From positions 93,285,582 through 93,349,581 of the forward strand of contig NC_081552.1 in assembly GCF_963082655.1 (NCBI RefSeq): a DNA stretch of 64,000 bases, in the 5' to 3' direction. Position numbers and translations under genes: made by a program. This document shows, one piece after another, positions 1 to 11,235 of this stretch (position 1 is the first letter of the stretch; each line of letters begins with the position of its first letter). Under the pieces are notes generated by a model. The model saw only the letters and a program-made list of their open reading frames with translations, did no database searches and was not told where the DNA came from. Source of the DNA: Stomoxys calcitrans. Lineage: Eukaryota; Arthropoda; Insecta; Diptera; Muscidae.

Positions 1-845
1 GACCTCTCCGCTGTGCCGTCTTTTACTCTCTTATCTTATCTGCGCCCTATAATGGCACGGTCAGGAAAAAAGTCCTGTTTGGGGGTGCTCGATATTTCAG
101 ATATTTCGCCCCAAAATGTGGATATCATATTATATTGCTATGGCTGGTAAATATGTCCGGTATGAAGTTGTTTTTGGGGATGAGGTGGTACCCCAGGTAT
201 CAGAATCGGGCTCTGTTCTCGAACATCTTTCATTTAAGCCTAATATTGCCTAACCAATTCCTTTTTTGGTTAGGCGATTGCCCTCTGACAACACCAAACT
301 GTCGGTCGGCCTACATGACAGTTTTGTGTTGTTTTTATTGGGAGAAGAGGGTGGGTCCCCCTGACGCTAAGACCCAAAAGACAATTTTTTTGAGTCCTTT
401 AATGTCGAGATCTACATGTACGTCTGAACGGCAGGACGTGACCGTGAGATACTTGAATCGTTATCTCAATATTAGATTCGAACTCTACTGTCACAGACCT
501 TTCGTTCAATTCCCATATTTTCCCGATCGAAGTACACGTCTTTTTGAAGTGTTTTAGGTGGGTGGGCCGGTCCCAGACTCTGTCCCAAATGTGTAAATCA
601 GATTCGTAGTCAACTCTCAAAGACCTTTCATTTAGTACCCATTTTGTGACATTAGACATTCTTGCCCGTTTTGGTTGGAGAAAACCTTGGACGGAATTCT
701 TATAACAGATGTGTACTCAACGTTCAAACACTTTCATGTGATATCTATTATCCCAATCGATAAATATGTCCTGTTGAGGGGTTTTTGGGGGGTGGAGGGC
801 GCCTCAGACACCAAGGAATACATTTTTATATCAACGGCGGCACGC
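1..845 (-). mobile_element. Helitron-like family H copy H1, truncated by window edge
   Basis: The first 60 bases are the reverse complement of the 3' terminal region of H2 and H4 (a CTCTCTTAT...GAGCCCTATA-like stretch). They are followed by diverged ~100-130-bp units containing the motifs 'caatatggg', 'caaatgaaaggt' and 'gtagagtacgaatctgat' in reverse orientation. The extreme 3' end lies just outside the window. The non-tandem block at 345-370 (GGGTCCCCCTGACGCTAAG) is the same site that a Transib-like element interrupts at 60890 in another copy. No protein is encoded; open frames here are accidental. Confidence 0.7.
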
Positions 846-1615
846 CATTGAGCTTAAACTTGAATTGGACTGCACTCATTGAAATGTGAGAAGTTTGCCC
901 CTGTAGTTACATGTTAATACCTCAGCCTATAAACATGTATGTATGTAAACATATAAATTGTCTTATAAATATGTGCTTATATTTCTTTACCTTTAATATA
1001 CTTATATTTTTCTACTTACTCTTATACGATACGATTCTTACTTTGTTATCATTATTTTTAATGTCTTTCTTTCTTTACTCACCGAATTGAAGTATATCTA
1101 TCTCACTCTAACTTACATGTGATCAAACGCTGTTATGTTCTCTTTTTCTTTCCTTCTATGTATACAAACCAAATGTAAAGTTACCGTTAATTAAGCTAGC
1201 TCGTAAGAAATAAATATGAATGAAAAATGTAAAAAATGATCAGAGAACGACTTACAGTCAAAGAATAAAGACAAGTTTATTTTATCGGAAAAAACAAAAC
1301 CTATTCAAATTAACTTTGTTTTATTTTAAAACATAGAATAAGTAATTCTGTCCCTTAGTGGAAAGTTCATGGTCAAAATTTTCATTTCCATGGAACAGAC
1401 AGACAAACTAATAAACAAACAAAGCGCAACAATTTAATTTTATATAATAGCTTTCATGGCAATCCTGACAACAGATGTTCTACATCAGCGTGCACTGGTA
1501 ATTTATTTAGAACTTTTGTCCTCGGGTTCAGTTCTCTTTCTATGAAAACATGGAATGAAAAAAATATTTTTATTTCCATATGAAGCACCCTCTCCTCTCA
1601 ATAAATGCAACGCCA
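846..1615. other. AT-rich non-coding stretch with a split dispersed repeat
   Basis: No gene is visible. Bases 848-898 (CATTGAGCTTAAACTTGAA and following) match 34470-34515. The next part of that repeat (CCCTTAGTGGAAAGTTCATG) reappears only at 1354-1373, whereas in the other copy the two parts are adjacent. About 450 bp therefore look inserted in this copy. The inserted part is AT-rich and has no terminal repeats I can see. Confidence 0.4.
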
Positions 1616-2125
1616 AACTGTCATGTAGGATGACCGGACGTGTCAGAGGGCAATCCCCTCCCCTATCCTACCCAAAAAAAGAAATTAAGAATAATATATG
1701 AATAATATGAAATAATATATGAAGGCCGATCAGGACAGAATAGGTCAGAAATAAAAGGTCTTTCGTAGTAGAGTACGCTTTTTTACCCTCAGATTGGGAT
1801 GGGCACAGGGGGACCTGCGGATCTTTAAGAATGTAGTATTCCAAGTGGTCGCTTTGAAATATGATTTCGAATGTAGATAACCAATACAAAAAATTTAATT
1901 AGTGTGAATCTGAACGAGACCCCCTAGCTCGAACCGAACATAGCAATATACGGCTCCAATGATAGGTATTTTAGAGAAGAGCACCAATATAATATCCACA
2001 TTGGCGCGAAATATATGAAAGGCCGTACCAGCACCCCCAAACAGGAATTATTTCCTGACGTGGCCGTATAAGGCTCAGATTAAATAAGAGAGTGAAAGAA
2101 GGCGCTGCGGGCCATGTCCAGCTAG
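1616..2125 (+). mobile_element. Helitron-like family H copy H2 (3' portion)
   Basis: The stretch 1612-1680 (AACTGTCATGTAG..., TCAGAGGGCAATCCCC, TATCCTACCC) matches 6538-6610 in H4, followed by the 'gacctgcggatctttaa' and 'gtagataaccaatacaaaa' blocks. It ends with the GC-rich 3' tail GCTGCGGGCCATGTCCAGCTAG at 2104-2125, then T. A CTAG end followed by T, with a short GC hairpin just upstream, is the expected Helitron 3' terminus. The 5' end is missing. Confidence 0.65.
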
Positions 2126-3435
2126 TCTTATATCTAAAAATCAATTTGTGTTTGTTTGTATGTTCCTTATAGACTCAAAAACGGTTGTTTAGATTTTCTT
2201 GAAATTTTCACAGATGGTGCATAATGACCCCGTGGTGAAAATAGGGTGCTAAATTTTTTGATGTTTGAAGGGGGGGCGGATCCTCCCCCTTACCCTAATT
2301 TTCAGAAACGCCAGATCTCGGAGGTAGGTGGTGCGATTTAAGCGAAATTTTGTGTGTTCTCTCATGGTAAACTAAAAACAAAAATTTGGTTTTCAAATTT
2401 CGGATGGGGTACATAGGGGGGAAAATTGTCTGTGGGGCCACCCTACCCCCATAATACCATTCATATAGGAAGTATTTGCTGACCATTGCAATATGGGGCT
2501 CAAATAAGACGTATTTTAGAGTAGAACACGAATCTGATATATATTTTCAGGGCCAAGCCACTGAGTGGCCACCCTATCCCCCATAACAGTCCCCAAACCG
2601 GTAATTTTTGCCGACTATGGAAATATGGGGCTCAAATGAACGGTATTTGGGAGTAGACTACGAATCTGATATTAACATTCGAGACTGTCTAGGGGACGTC
2701 CCAACCCAATAACAACCCCAAAATAGGACGTAGTTGCTCACCAAGACAATTTGGGTCTTCAAGACAGTGGGGATCGATATTGATAATTATTAGGCCCGTA
2801 CCCCAAACCGGACATATTTGTTGACTTTTGCAATAAGAGGTTTAATTGAGGGTACTTGAGATATATGAGAATACCAGAAAACGAATTTGATATCCAATTT
2901 CGAGGCCAATGGCAATATGGGGTTCATATGATAGGTACTTGAGATATAGGAGAATAGAGCACGATGCTGATATATTTTCAGGGCTAAGTGTGTGGGGGAC
3001 CACCCCAATGCCTAAAACATCCCTAAATCGGCCATATTTACCAACAACGTCAATGTGGGTCCCGAATCAAAGGTATTGGAGAATAGAGCGCGGAATTGAT
3101 GCCCCCGTTTGGGACCAATTTCCTGTGGGGGTAGCCTTTGCCCAAAATACCCCACAAACAGCAATTATTTACTAACCATCGTAATATGGGGCTCAAATAA
3201 AAGTATTTGGGAGTAGAATACGAATCTGATATCCAAATGTGGGTCTATGTATTTAGGGCACCGCCTCTTCCCCGAAAAACCCCCCAAAGGGCAAAAATTT
3301 ATCCACCATGCCAATATGTGGCTCAAATAAAAAGTATTTGAGATTAGAAAACGAATTTGATAACCAATTTTGGGCCAAGTGTTCGGAGGACGCCTATAAA
3401 CTCTCCTTAAGCAATGGCAATATGGGGTTTAAATA

Positions 3436-3657
3436 CAGCGGTCAAAAAAAGTATTCATCATTCAATGTTTTTTTTTTAATAAGTCTACAAAAGACAATTG
3501 GAATAAAAACATATTAAACTAATGATGCAGTAGTGCTTGTGTGATATATATGTACACAATTTCATTGTTTTTAAAGAAAAAAATAGTATTTATTGGAACA
3601 AAAAGGGCCATTTTACAGCTGAACACAAAAAATTAAACAAAAAAAGTATTCATCATT
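3436..3657 (+). repeat. Left IR/DR terminus of the Tc1 element
   Basis: Outer direct repeat 3436-3462 (CAGCGGTCAAAAAAAGTATT then CATCATT) and inner direct repeat 3638-3657. Spacing between outer and inner starts is about 200 bp, as in IR/DR Tc1 elements, where the transposase binds both sites. Confidence 0.9.
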
Positions 3658-3696
3658 GCAAAAAAACAAAAAAATAAATAACATAATTTAAACAAA

Positions 3697-4725
3697 TTAA
3701 TACTTTGTTATTCGACCACCGCGTCTTATAACTTCTTTTAAACGGTTTGACATCGATTGGACTAATTTAGCGGTTATATTTTGGTCTATATTAGTCCATT
3801 CCTCCATTATCACCTGTTGCATTTGACTCTTGCTCGAAAAATTGCGCGTTCTCAATTTGCGTTCGAGATGTTCCCAAAGATGTTCAATTGGGTTCAAGTC
3901 GGGACTTTGAGGAGGAGTTTTAATGACTTTGGGGCAGTTATACAGCATCCACATCTTGGTATTTAAAGCAGAATGTTTGGGGTCATTATCTTGATAATAT
4001 TGAAAGTTATTACCAAGCTCAAGTTTTACAGCACTATCTTTTAAATTCCTCTTTAAAATGTCAGTGTAATACTTATGATCCATTACTCCATTAATAATTT
4101 CAAGATTTCCCGCTCCTGAAGCCGCCATACACCCCCAAACCATTAAACCACCTCCACCATGTTTTACAGTAGCAACTGTGTTTCGTTCTTCAAGCTCTGT
4201 ATTTGGTTTTCTGTACACTATGACCTTTCCATCGCACCCAAAAAGATTAAACTTGCTCTCGTCTGCAAAAATGACTGTTTTCCAAAATGATTCGGGCTGT
4301 TTTACATACATTTTTGCGAAGTTTAGCCTTTTCACTCGGTTTATTTTATTTATAAAGGGCTTCTTACGTGCAGTTCTTCCTCTGTAACTATGCCTTTTGA
4401 GTGTATTTCGAATTGTTTGTGTAGTAACTTCCTTCCCTAAATATTCCATAGTGTTTTTACGAAGAATGGTCGCATTTGTCTTCGGAGTTTTCTGAACTTG
4501 CCGCACTAGCCAACACACATCTCCAACTGAAAGTGCTTTTGGTCGACCAGATCTTGGTTTATTGTCAACAGTTTTCGTTTCTGTCCACTTTCTGATGATG
4601 GATTGTATAGTAGATCGTGGTCTATTTAATATTTCACTGATAGTTTTTTGAGTTAAACCATTCCTGTGGTGTTTTATTATCAAAACTTTTACCTCATCAG
4701 AAACCTCGTTTTGCTTACGACCCAT
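3697..4725 (-). CDS. Tc1-family transposase (DD34E), full length
   Basis: A 342-residue protein, the usual length for Tc1 transposases. It excises and reinserts the element by binding the inverted repeats and cutting at TA sites in the nucleus. The N-terminal paired-like domain has two helix-turn-helix parts (about residues 5-50 and 65-115), linked by an RSGRPKAL segment resembling an AT-hook/GRPR motif (58-65). The catalytic domain shows D155 in FADESKFN, D246 in QDNDPKH, and E281 in SPDLNPIEHLWE. Exactly 34 residues separate the second and third acids (DD34E). A glycine-rich HGGGGLMVWG box (189-198) is also typical. There are no stops or frameshifts. The start is the first ATG, which gives the canonical N-terminus. 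The flanking IR/DR ends are complete. The sole domesticated alternative is unlikely because ends and TA duplications remain. Confidence 0.95.
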   Translation of the reverse strand: MGRKQNEVSDEVKVLIIKHHRNGLTQKTISEILNRPRSTIQSIIRKWTETKTVDNKPRSGRPKALSVGDVCWLVRQVQKTPKTNATILRKNTMEYLGKEVTTQTIRNTLKRHSYRGRTARKKPFINKINRVKRLNFAKMYVKQPESFWKTVIFADESKFNLFGCDGKVIVYRKPNTELEERNTVATVKHGGGGLMVWGCMAASGAGNLEIINGVMDHKYYTDILKRNLKDSAVKLELGNNFQYYQDNDPKHSALNTKMWMLYNCPKVIKTPPQSPDLNPIEHLWEHLERKLRTRNFSSKSQMQQVIMEEWTNIDQNITAKLVQSMSNRLKEVIRRGGRITKY

Positions 4726-4853
4726 TTTGACAAAAACTATATTTTCAATGAAATTAAATATTTGCTGTCAAGGGCAAAGCCTCCTTTACTAAATAAAACA
4801 GAAAAGGGGGATTCCCAAATAATATTTGAATTTGACTTTGATGATAGCACATC

Positions 4854-5079
4854 AATGATGAATACTTTTTTTGTTCTGTTTTTGGTGTTATTATGTATAT
4901 AAAATTGCATTTTTTGCGCTAATTAAATTTATTTTTTGAATTTATTTTAAAACATATTACGAAAAATAAACTATTGCATAAAACTGCATTATTTGTTTAC
5001 TTTAAATTTTCTTCAATTACCCAAAATAAGTGAATTTATTATCAATTTTGCTAATGATGAATACTTTTTTTGACCGCTG
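4854..5079 (-). repeat. Right IR/DR terminus of the Tc1 element
   Basis: Mirror of the left end: inner repeat AATGATGAATACTTTTTTTG at 4854-4873 and outer repeat 5053-5079 ending TTTGACCGCTG, followed by the TA duplication at 5080-5081. Confidence 0.9.
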
Positions 5080-5627
5080 TAAATGGTATTTGAGAGAAGA
5101 TCACTGGGGGACCACCTCATCCCCGAAAACACCCCTAAATCGGACATCATTAGAATATTGGGCTGCAATAAAGTCTTTTAAGGATAGACTACATCTAACA
5201 TCCAAACTTAAATGACATTAAACCCTCCGAGTAAAATTCGTAATCCAATAAAGATCAAATTGGATTCAGATATAGGCACTTATATTGTTATACTGTTGGT
5301 CAAGCGATCGACATATGTATACTATTTTCGGAACATGTTCTTTCACTAAAAGCTCTTTAATTGTCGAAAATAAATATTCAAAGGATAATTTTGTTCTATA
5401 TAAAGTAAAAGAAGGCGCAGGGCCGGTGCAGCTAGCATAGTACGAAAATAAAATACAGCTACAATAGTTGCTGTGTTTTATTTTAGTACTGAATGCACAA
5501 GCTATGAAGGCGAAAATAAAACGCAAATATTGTATCCTGTGCAAGTCTGTCTGTTTGACATTTGATGATAACACTGATTGGCAACGTGTCAACACCATAC
5601 GAGGGAAAAAGTGAAAATATTGTAAAA

Positions 5628-7705
5628 TCTATTATATACAAATGAAATTGTTGCGTTTTGTTTGTTTCGTATAGACTCAAAAACGACTGAACCGATTTTT
5701 ATGAAATTTAGATGGTAGAGTTTGAGCCAAACTCACCCGAGCGGATATGTTTGCCGATTTCCCAATCGGGACAATATGGGTATCAAATAAAGGTATTTAA
5801 GAGTAGAGTACGAAGTGTCTGGAGGGTCCCCCACCCCAAAAAAACATCACCCAATATGACACTTTTACCGCTTTGGGCAATATGGGTATTAAATGAACGA
5901 TATTTAAAAGTACAGTACAAATCTGACATAAAAATTTATTTCTTGGTGCCTGATGGGCCTCCCCAAAACCCCCTGCAGGACATATTTATCGATCGGGACA
6001 ATATGGATATCAAATGAAAGGTATTTAAAAGTATAGTAAAAACCTGATATAAAAATGTATTCGTCTGAGGCGCCCCACCCTCCAAAAACCCCTTAACAGG
6101 ACATATTTACCGATTGGAGCAATATGGTTATCACAAGAAAGGTGTTTGAAAGTTGAGTACACATCTGTTATAGGAATTTGGTCGAAGCTGTTTACGGGGC
6201 CACTCCAACCCCAAAACCCTCCAAAACGGGTATGCGTTCCAACGTCACAAAATGGATATAAAATGAAAGGTCTTTGAGAGTTGACCACAAATCTATATAC
6301 ATATTTGGGACAGTCTGTGACCGGCCCGAACTAAGACGTGTAGTTCGATCGGGATAATATGGGAATTAAACGAAAGGTCTATGATAGTCGAGTTCGAATC
6401 AAATGTTGATATATGAATTCAAATATCTGGGTCACGTTCTGCCCTTCAGCCGGACATGTAGATCTCGACACCAAATATATTGTTTTGGGTCTTAGCGTCG
6501 GGGGGACCGACCATCTCCTCCCAATAAAAACAACACCAAACTGTCATGTAGAACGACCGAGAATATATTGTATTGTCAGAGGGCAATCCCCCTCCCTCCA
6601 TCCTACCCAAAACAACAGAAGGACCTGCGGATCTTTAAAAATGTGGTATCCCAAATGGTAGCTTTGAAGTATGATTTTGAATGTAGATAACCAATACAAA
6701 AAAAATTAATTTGTGTGGATCTGAACGAGACCCGTAGCCCTGAATATCTTGATCGCCAGCTACAAAATGTTTAACAACAAAATCGCACTCTACCACAATG
6801 CTGATATTATTTCAGGGTCCGCCCCTAAACTCCCTTCAAACCGGTGTATGCCTATGTAGTTGATAGTAGAAAACGAATTTGATGTCACATTTTGAGGCAA
6901 AGTGTTTGGGAGTCGTCTCACCCCATAAACTACCCCTAAGCCCATGGCATTTGGGGCTCAAATAAAAATAATTTGAGAGAAGAGCACAATGCGGATATTT
7001 TTCAGGGCTAAGTGTGTGGGTGGCCGCCCCACCCTACTTACCCCTCAAACTGGACATATTTGTGGACTATAGCAAAAAGGGGCTCAAATTTGATATGTGT
7101 TTTATAGCCAAGTGTTTGAAGGACGCTTAATCTCATAAACTCTCCCTAAACCACACATATATATGTATGTAGCTCAAATGTGGTTTTTTGGGAGTTGAGT
7201 ATGAATCTAATATCCACTTTCGGGGCAAAGGGTTTGGCTACTCCAATCCAATACCAAAACCAAGAGAACGAAGTAGATCTTACATCTAAACTTTAATGGG
7301 CAGTCTATAATAACTCAAAAACATCAATTTGGTATCGTTATTTAGGGCGGGATATCTAGGGGGTCGCGACACCTCCCAAGCACGCCGAATGGAAATATAA
7401 ATTAATAATGAATATGGGGCTCAAATAAGTATTTAAGACTAGAGCACGAATCTGATATATGGGAATCCATCTCACTCCCAAAAATAAACCTATACCGGAT
7501 ATATTTACCGACCATAGCAACATAAGGCTCAAATGAAGGGTATTTGAGAGTAGAGCACCAATATGATATCCACATTGGGGCGAAATATTTGAAAGGCCGT
7601 ACCAGCACTCCTAAACAGGACTTAATTCCTGTGCGTGATAGTATAGGGCTCAGATAAAATAAGAGAGTGAAAGAAGGCGCAGCGGAGCGGGCACTGCCCA
7701 GCTAG
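5628..7705 (+). mobile_element. Helitron-like family H copy H4, complete
   Basis: It starts TCTATTATATACAAATG after an A at 5627 and ends GGGCACTGCCCAGCTAG at 7689-7705, followed by T at 7706. A|TC...CTAG|T without target duplication is the Helitron signature, and GGGC-ACT-GCCC (7689-7699) can form the usual 3' hairpin. Behind the 5' block ('gactcaaaaacgactgaaccg', 5674-5694) come roughly 100-130-bp diverged tandem units with recurring 'gacaatatggg', 'atcaaatgaaaggta' and 'gtagagtacgaatctgatat'. No Rep/helicase is present, so this is a non-autonomous element that would need enzymes in trans. Confidence 0.75.
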
Positions 7706-8610
7706 TTAATTAATTAAGTTAGCCAAACACATGCGGGCATCGTATGTATGTATTTAGATTTGTGCACGCAAGTTTAAAAAATTATTGGTACAAATTTTAC
7801 TTTGCCTTTCACCATAGAGGTATTTCTGAAGGTGGTCACACTTAAATTTGAAAAACCTATCATGTCAATGCTGAACTTCTTTGTACTGGATAGATGTCAT
7901 TTCCGTGCAATTTTCGCTGTACTGCACTATATAACACCAAAACAGGGCTAGTAATACCGACAGTTATTCGAAAATAAACCCCATATTAAAAAATAACTGT
8001 TAAAAAGAATAGGATTAATAAATTTTAAAAGTCTGCTGTTCTCAAGGAGGACTAGAACTAAATAAACATTCATTTTTTTTTTCGATGATAACAAATCTCA
8101 ACAACGTCATCACTCAGCCACTTGAACACTATCACTAGACAAACTTAATAAACATTTTTTTAAGATAAACAACGCAGAAAATACTAATATTACTTGAAAG
8201 AAAATATGATTAAAATGTTGATTAACAAAAACTTAACCTGTGCTATTGCAAGATAAAAGATCAACTTCTAAATGACTTAACTTTTGTGAAAACTCTTCTC
8301 TCCTTAGGTGATTTATTTTTTATTGTATTCAAAAATTTATATTCTTGTTATAAATTTCTTTAATAGACAGTTGCAGTTTCATGTTATTGTTACGCCAATT
8401 TTGAGATAATCTACAACAGCTCCATATTTGTACTCACTTGTTTGTATTATGATAAGTTGAATTAGGTTTTTATTATTCTTTTATTTATTAATTAAAAAAA
8501 AATTAATCTACCCACTGACGGTTTCGGAAAAAATGTTCCACTCTGCACGATGTCCCCGAAATAACTAATACGAATTTTGTTTCGTGTGTTCTGGGCGTCG
8601 TGTCTTTTTA
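7706..8610. other. AT-rich stretch, nothing recognised
   Basis: Between H4 and family A copy A1 I see no long open frame, no tandem repeat and no transposon end. It may be old unique DNA. Confidence 0.4.
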
Positions 8611-9499
8611 TTTTTATACCCTACACTATAGGATGGGGGATATACTAATTTCGTCATTCCATTTGTAACACCTCGAAATATGCATCTAAAACCACATAAA
8701 GTATATATATTCTTGGTCGTCATGACATTTTAAGTCGATCTAGCCATGTCCGTCCGTCCGTCCGTCTGTCGGATGCACGCTAACTCTCGAAGGAGTAAAG
8801 CTAGGCGCTTGAAATTTTGCACTCGGATTTTGCATTCGGATCGGTCCATGTTTTGATATAGCTGCCATATAAACTGATCTTTGGTCTTGACTTCTTGATC
8901 TTCTAGAGGTCACAATTCTTATCTGATTTGGCTGAAATTTTGCCCGTGGTGCTTTGGTATCACATCCGACAACTGTATTAGGTATGGTCTAAATCGGTTC
9001 ATAACCTAATATAGCTGCCATATAATCCGACCTTGGTTCTTGACTTCTAGAACTTCTAGAAGGCGCCATTCTTAACCGATTTGGCTGAAATTTTGCATGA
9101 AGTATTCTGATATGACTTCTAACAACTGTGCCAAGGAAGTCATAACTAAAAACGATCTTCCGATGACACTTCTTGGGCTTCTAGAGGGCAAAATTCTTAT
9201 CCAATGTGGTTGAAATTTTGCATATGTCGTATTGGTACAACTTCCAACAGCTGTTCTAAGTATGGTCTAAATGGGAATATAACCTGATATAGCTCCATAT
9301 ATACCGACCACCCAGTTTGACTTTTCAAGCCTCTGGAGGGTGCAATTATTACTCGATTTGCCTGAAATTTTGGAGGCGGTGTTTTTCTATGACTAGTGTT
9401 TTTCTATTCGAAAAAGTAATTTAAAGAACTTGACAAATGCGATCCTTGGTGGAGGGTATAAAAGATTCGGCCCGGTCGAACTTAGCACGCTTTTACTTG
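8611..9499 (+). mobile_element. Family A repeat element, copy A1 (old, diverged)
   Basis: The left end TTTTTATACCCTACACTATAG is followed by 'gtatatatattcttggtcgtcatgac' and GTCCGTCCGTCCGTCTGTC blocks, then about three diverged 153-bp monomers containing 'gatatagctgccatataaaccgatc'. The right end has 'ggtggagggtataaaagattcggcccggtcgaacttagcacgctttt' then ACTTG. The GC hairpin is imperfect here. Divergence from other copies is clear, so it is an old insertion. Confidence 0.75.
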
Positions 9500-9681
9500 T
9501 TATATATAAGATTCCAAAAGTAATACATTCATCATTTTCTCACTGGGCGGCGTTTTAAATGAGAGTTGCATTAGCGATAAACACAGTTCGAGGGTTGCCA
9601 ACACTAGAAAATATATATGTTTTTTGTCTGTTAAGAATAAATCAATGCGGAGAATGTAGGTTAGCAATAATTATATAAGAA

Positions 9682-10775
9682 CAAGTAAAAAGGCATTAAG
9701 TTCCGCCGGGTCAAACTTTGGATACCCTTAACGTCGGGTATATATGTAAACAACCTTTCGTCATAATCCGGTGAAAAATGCATAACTTATGCATCCATAG
9801 CAGCTATATTCGAATGTGGTCCGATTTGGACTAAATTCGGCACGGACATTGAGTGGTCTCATAAATACAAGTCGTTGTTCAATTTTGTAGAACAAAATAT
9901 TGACTTTTTTGGCAGCTATATCCAAATGTAGACCGATCTGAACCGTATAGGACAAGGATGTCGAAAAGCCTAACAATGTCACTGTGTAAAATTTCAGCGA
10001 AATCAGATGATAAATGTGTCTTTTATGGGCCCAAGACTTTAATTCGAGAGATCGGTCCTTATGACAGCTATATCCAAATCTGGACCGATCTAGCCCAAAT
10101 TAAAAAAGGATGTCGAAGGGCCTAACACAACTCACTGTCCCAAATTTCAGAGAAATGGGATAATAAATGCGGCATTTATGGGCCCAAGAACTCAAATCGG
10201 CAGATCGGTATGTATCGCAGCTATATCCAAATCTGGACCGATCCGAATTAAATTGAAAGTTGATGTCGAAGGGCCTAACACAACTCACTGTCTGAAATTT
10301 AGGCGAAATCGGACAATAAATGCGCCTTTTATGGGCTCAAGACTTTAAATCAAGAGATTGGATTGATCTGGGCCAAACTGAATAAGGATGTCGAGTGGTC
10401 TAACACAACTTACTGTCCCAAATTTAAGCAAAACCGGACAATAAATTGTGGCTTTTATGGGTCTAACACCTCAAATTGGTCGATCGGTCTATATGGGGGC
10501 TATATCAAGATATAGTTCGATATAGCCCATCTTCGAACTTAACTTGTCTATGGACAAAAGAAATCTGTGCATAGTTTCAGTTCAATATCTCTATTTTAAA
10601 GACTGTAGCATTATTTCAACAGATAGACGGACGGACATGTCTAGATCGTCTTAGATTTTTGTGACGATCAAGAATATATATACTTTAAGTTGTCGGAAAT
10701 GGATATTTCGATGTGTTGGAAACGGAATGTCAAAATAAATATACCTCCTTCCTTCGGTGATGGGTATAAATTTTT
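9682..10775 (-). mobile_element. Family C repeat element, copy C1
   Basis: Reading on the minus strand it starts AAATTTATACCCATCACC (10775 side) and carries the TATATATTCTTGATCGTCAC and GACATGTCCGTCCGTC blocks. It then has monomers at 152-bp spacing (for example GGGCCCAAGA at 10027 and 10179) and ends CTTTTTACTTG at 9682. The layout and monomer period equal those of family A but the sequence is clearly diverged, so I treat it as a sister family. No coding capacity. Confidence 0.75.
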
Positions 10776-11235
10776 TACTAAATCTTATCTTTCTTTATTT
10801 TGAGCCCAGTTTATATTTATGATTGGTAAGAAAAATAATATCTGTATTTTTTACAATGTTACGACCTGGCAACTCTTTATTGGGAGACTGTTTAAATGCC
10901 TGCCGGTTAACTGATAACAATTTGAGTTTTGTATATGTATGTGTACAGTTGTTGAAACACACCATCCATCACTACCCCGAGAAAAATTGCATTTACGTTA
11001 TCTTCTTCTACAAAACGTAACAGAATCCTTATCAGCACTAAGGGGCGCATCAGACTTGAAAGAAGATACCCATTTACTACTTGTGTTTGTTCAAGATTAA
11101 AATGTGGTGTTTTCATATGGAACGCTCTGCAGAATGAGTTGTTTTGAAAAAGTCATATACGTTAGATTAGCGGATTATTGATCAGAAGTGTACGGGTATA
11201 AATAGAAAGGAAGACCATCCAACACAATTTGTTTA
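10776..11235. other. Non-coding stretch, nothing recognised
   Basis: Contains only short frames. A GGTATAAATAG at 11195-11205 resembles a TATA box but no gene follows, because a family B element starts at 11236. Confidence 0.35.

Larger units (their letters stand above)
3436..5079 (-). mobile_element. Tc1-type DNA transposon with IR/DR ends, apparently intact
   Basis: A 1644-bp element flanked by TA duplications at 3434-3435 and 5080-5081. Its ends are a perfect 27-bp inverted repeat beginning CAGCGGTCAAAAAAAGTATT. Each end holds a second internal direct copy of the CAAAAAAAGTATTCATCATT motif (3638-3657 and 4854-4873), which gives the IR/DR layout known from Sleeping Beauty-like and Minos-like Tc1 elements. 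One uninterrupted transposase gene lies on the minus strand. It sits inside the tandem array of Helitron-like H3, so it is younger than H3. Intact ends plus an open frame suggest recent insertion and possible mobility (inference). Confidence 0.95.
2126..5435 (+). mobile_element. Helitron-like family H copy H3, interrupted by a Tc1 transposon
   Basis: It starts TCTTATATCTAAAAATCAA directly after the CTAG of H2. The 5' block 'tttgtttgtatgttccttatagactcaaaaacgg' type (2150-2185) is the conserved Helitron-like start also seen at 5640, 47100 and 47680. A diverged tandem array follows (2450-3430 and 5085-5265), then an AT-rich tail ending GGTGCAGCTAG at 5425-5435. No Rep/helicase is encoded, so it is non-autonomous. 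The tandem array is interrupted at 3434 by the Tc1 element, and the reading of the repeat resumes at 5080. Confidence 0.65.

Noticed and set aside
5712..6017. 101-codon frame in the Helitron-like tandem array
   Set aside because: Not conserved between tandem units or copies; no start context or domain.
11190..11210. TATAAATA as a promoter
   Set aside because: Only a repeat element lies downstream; AT-rich DNA makes such matches common.
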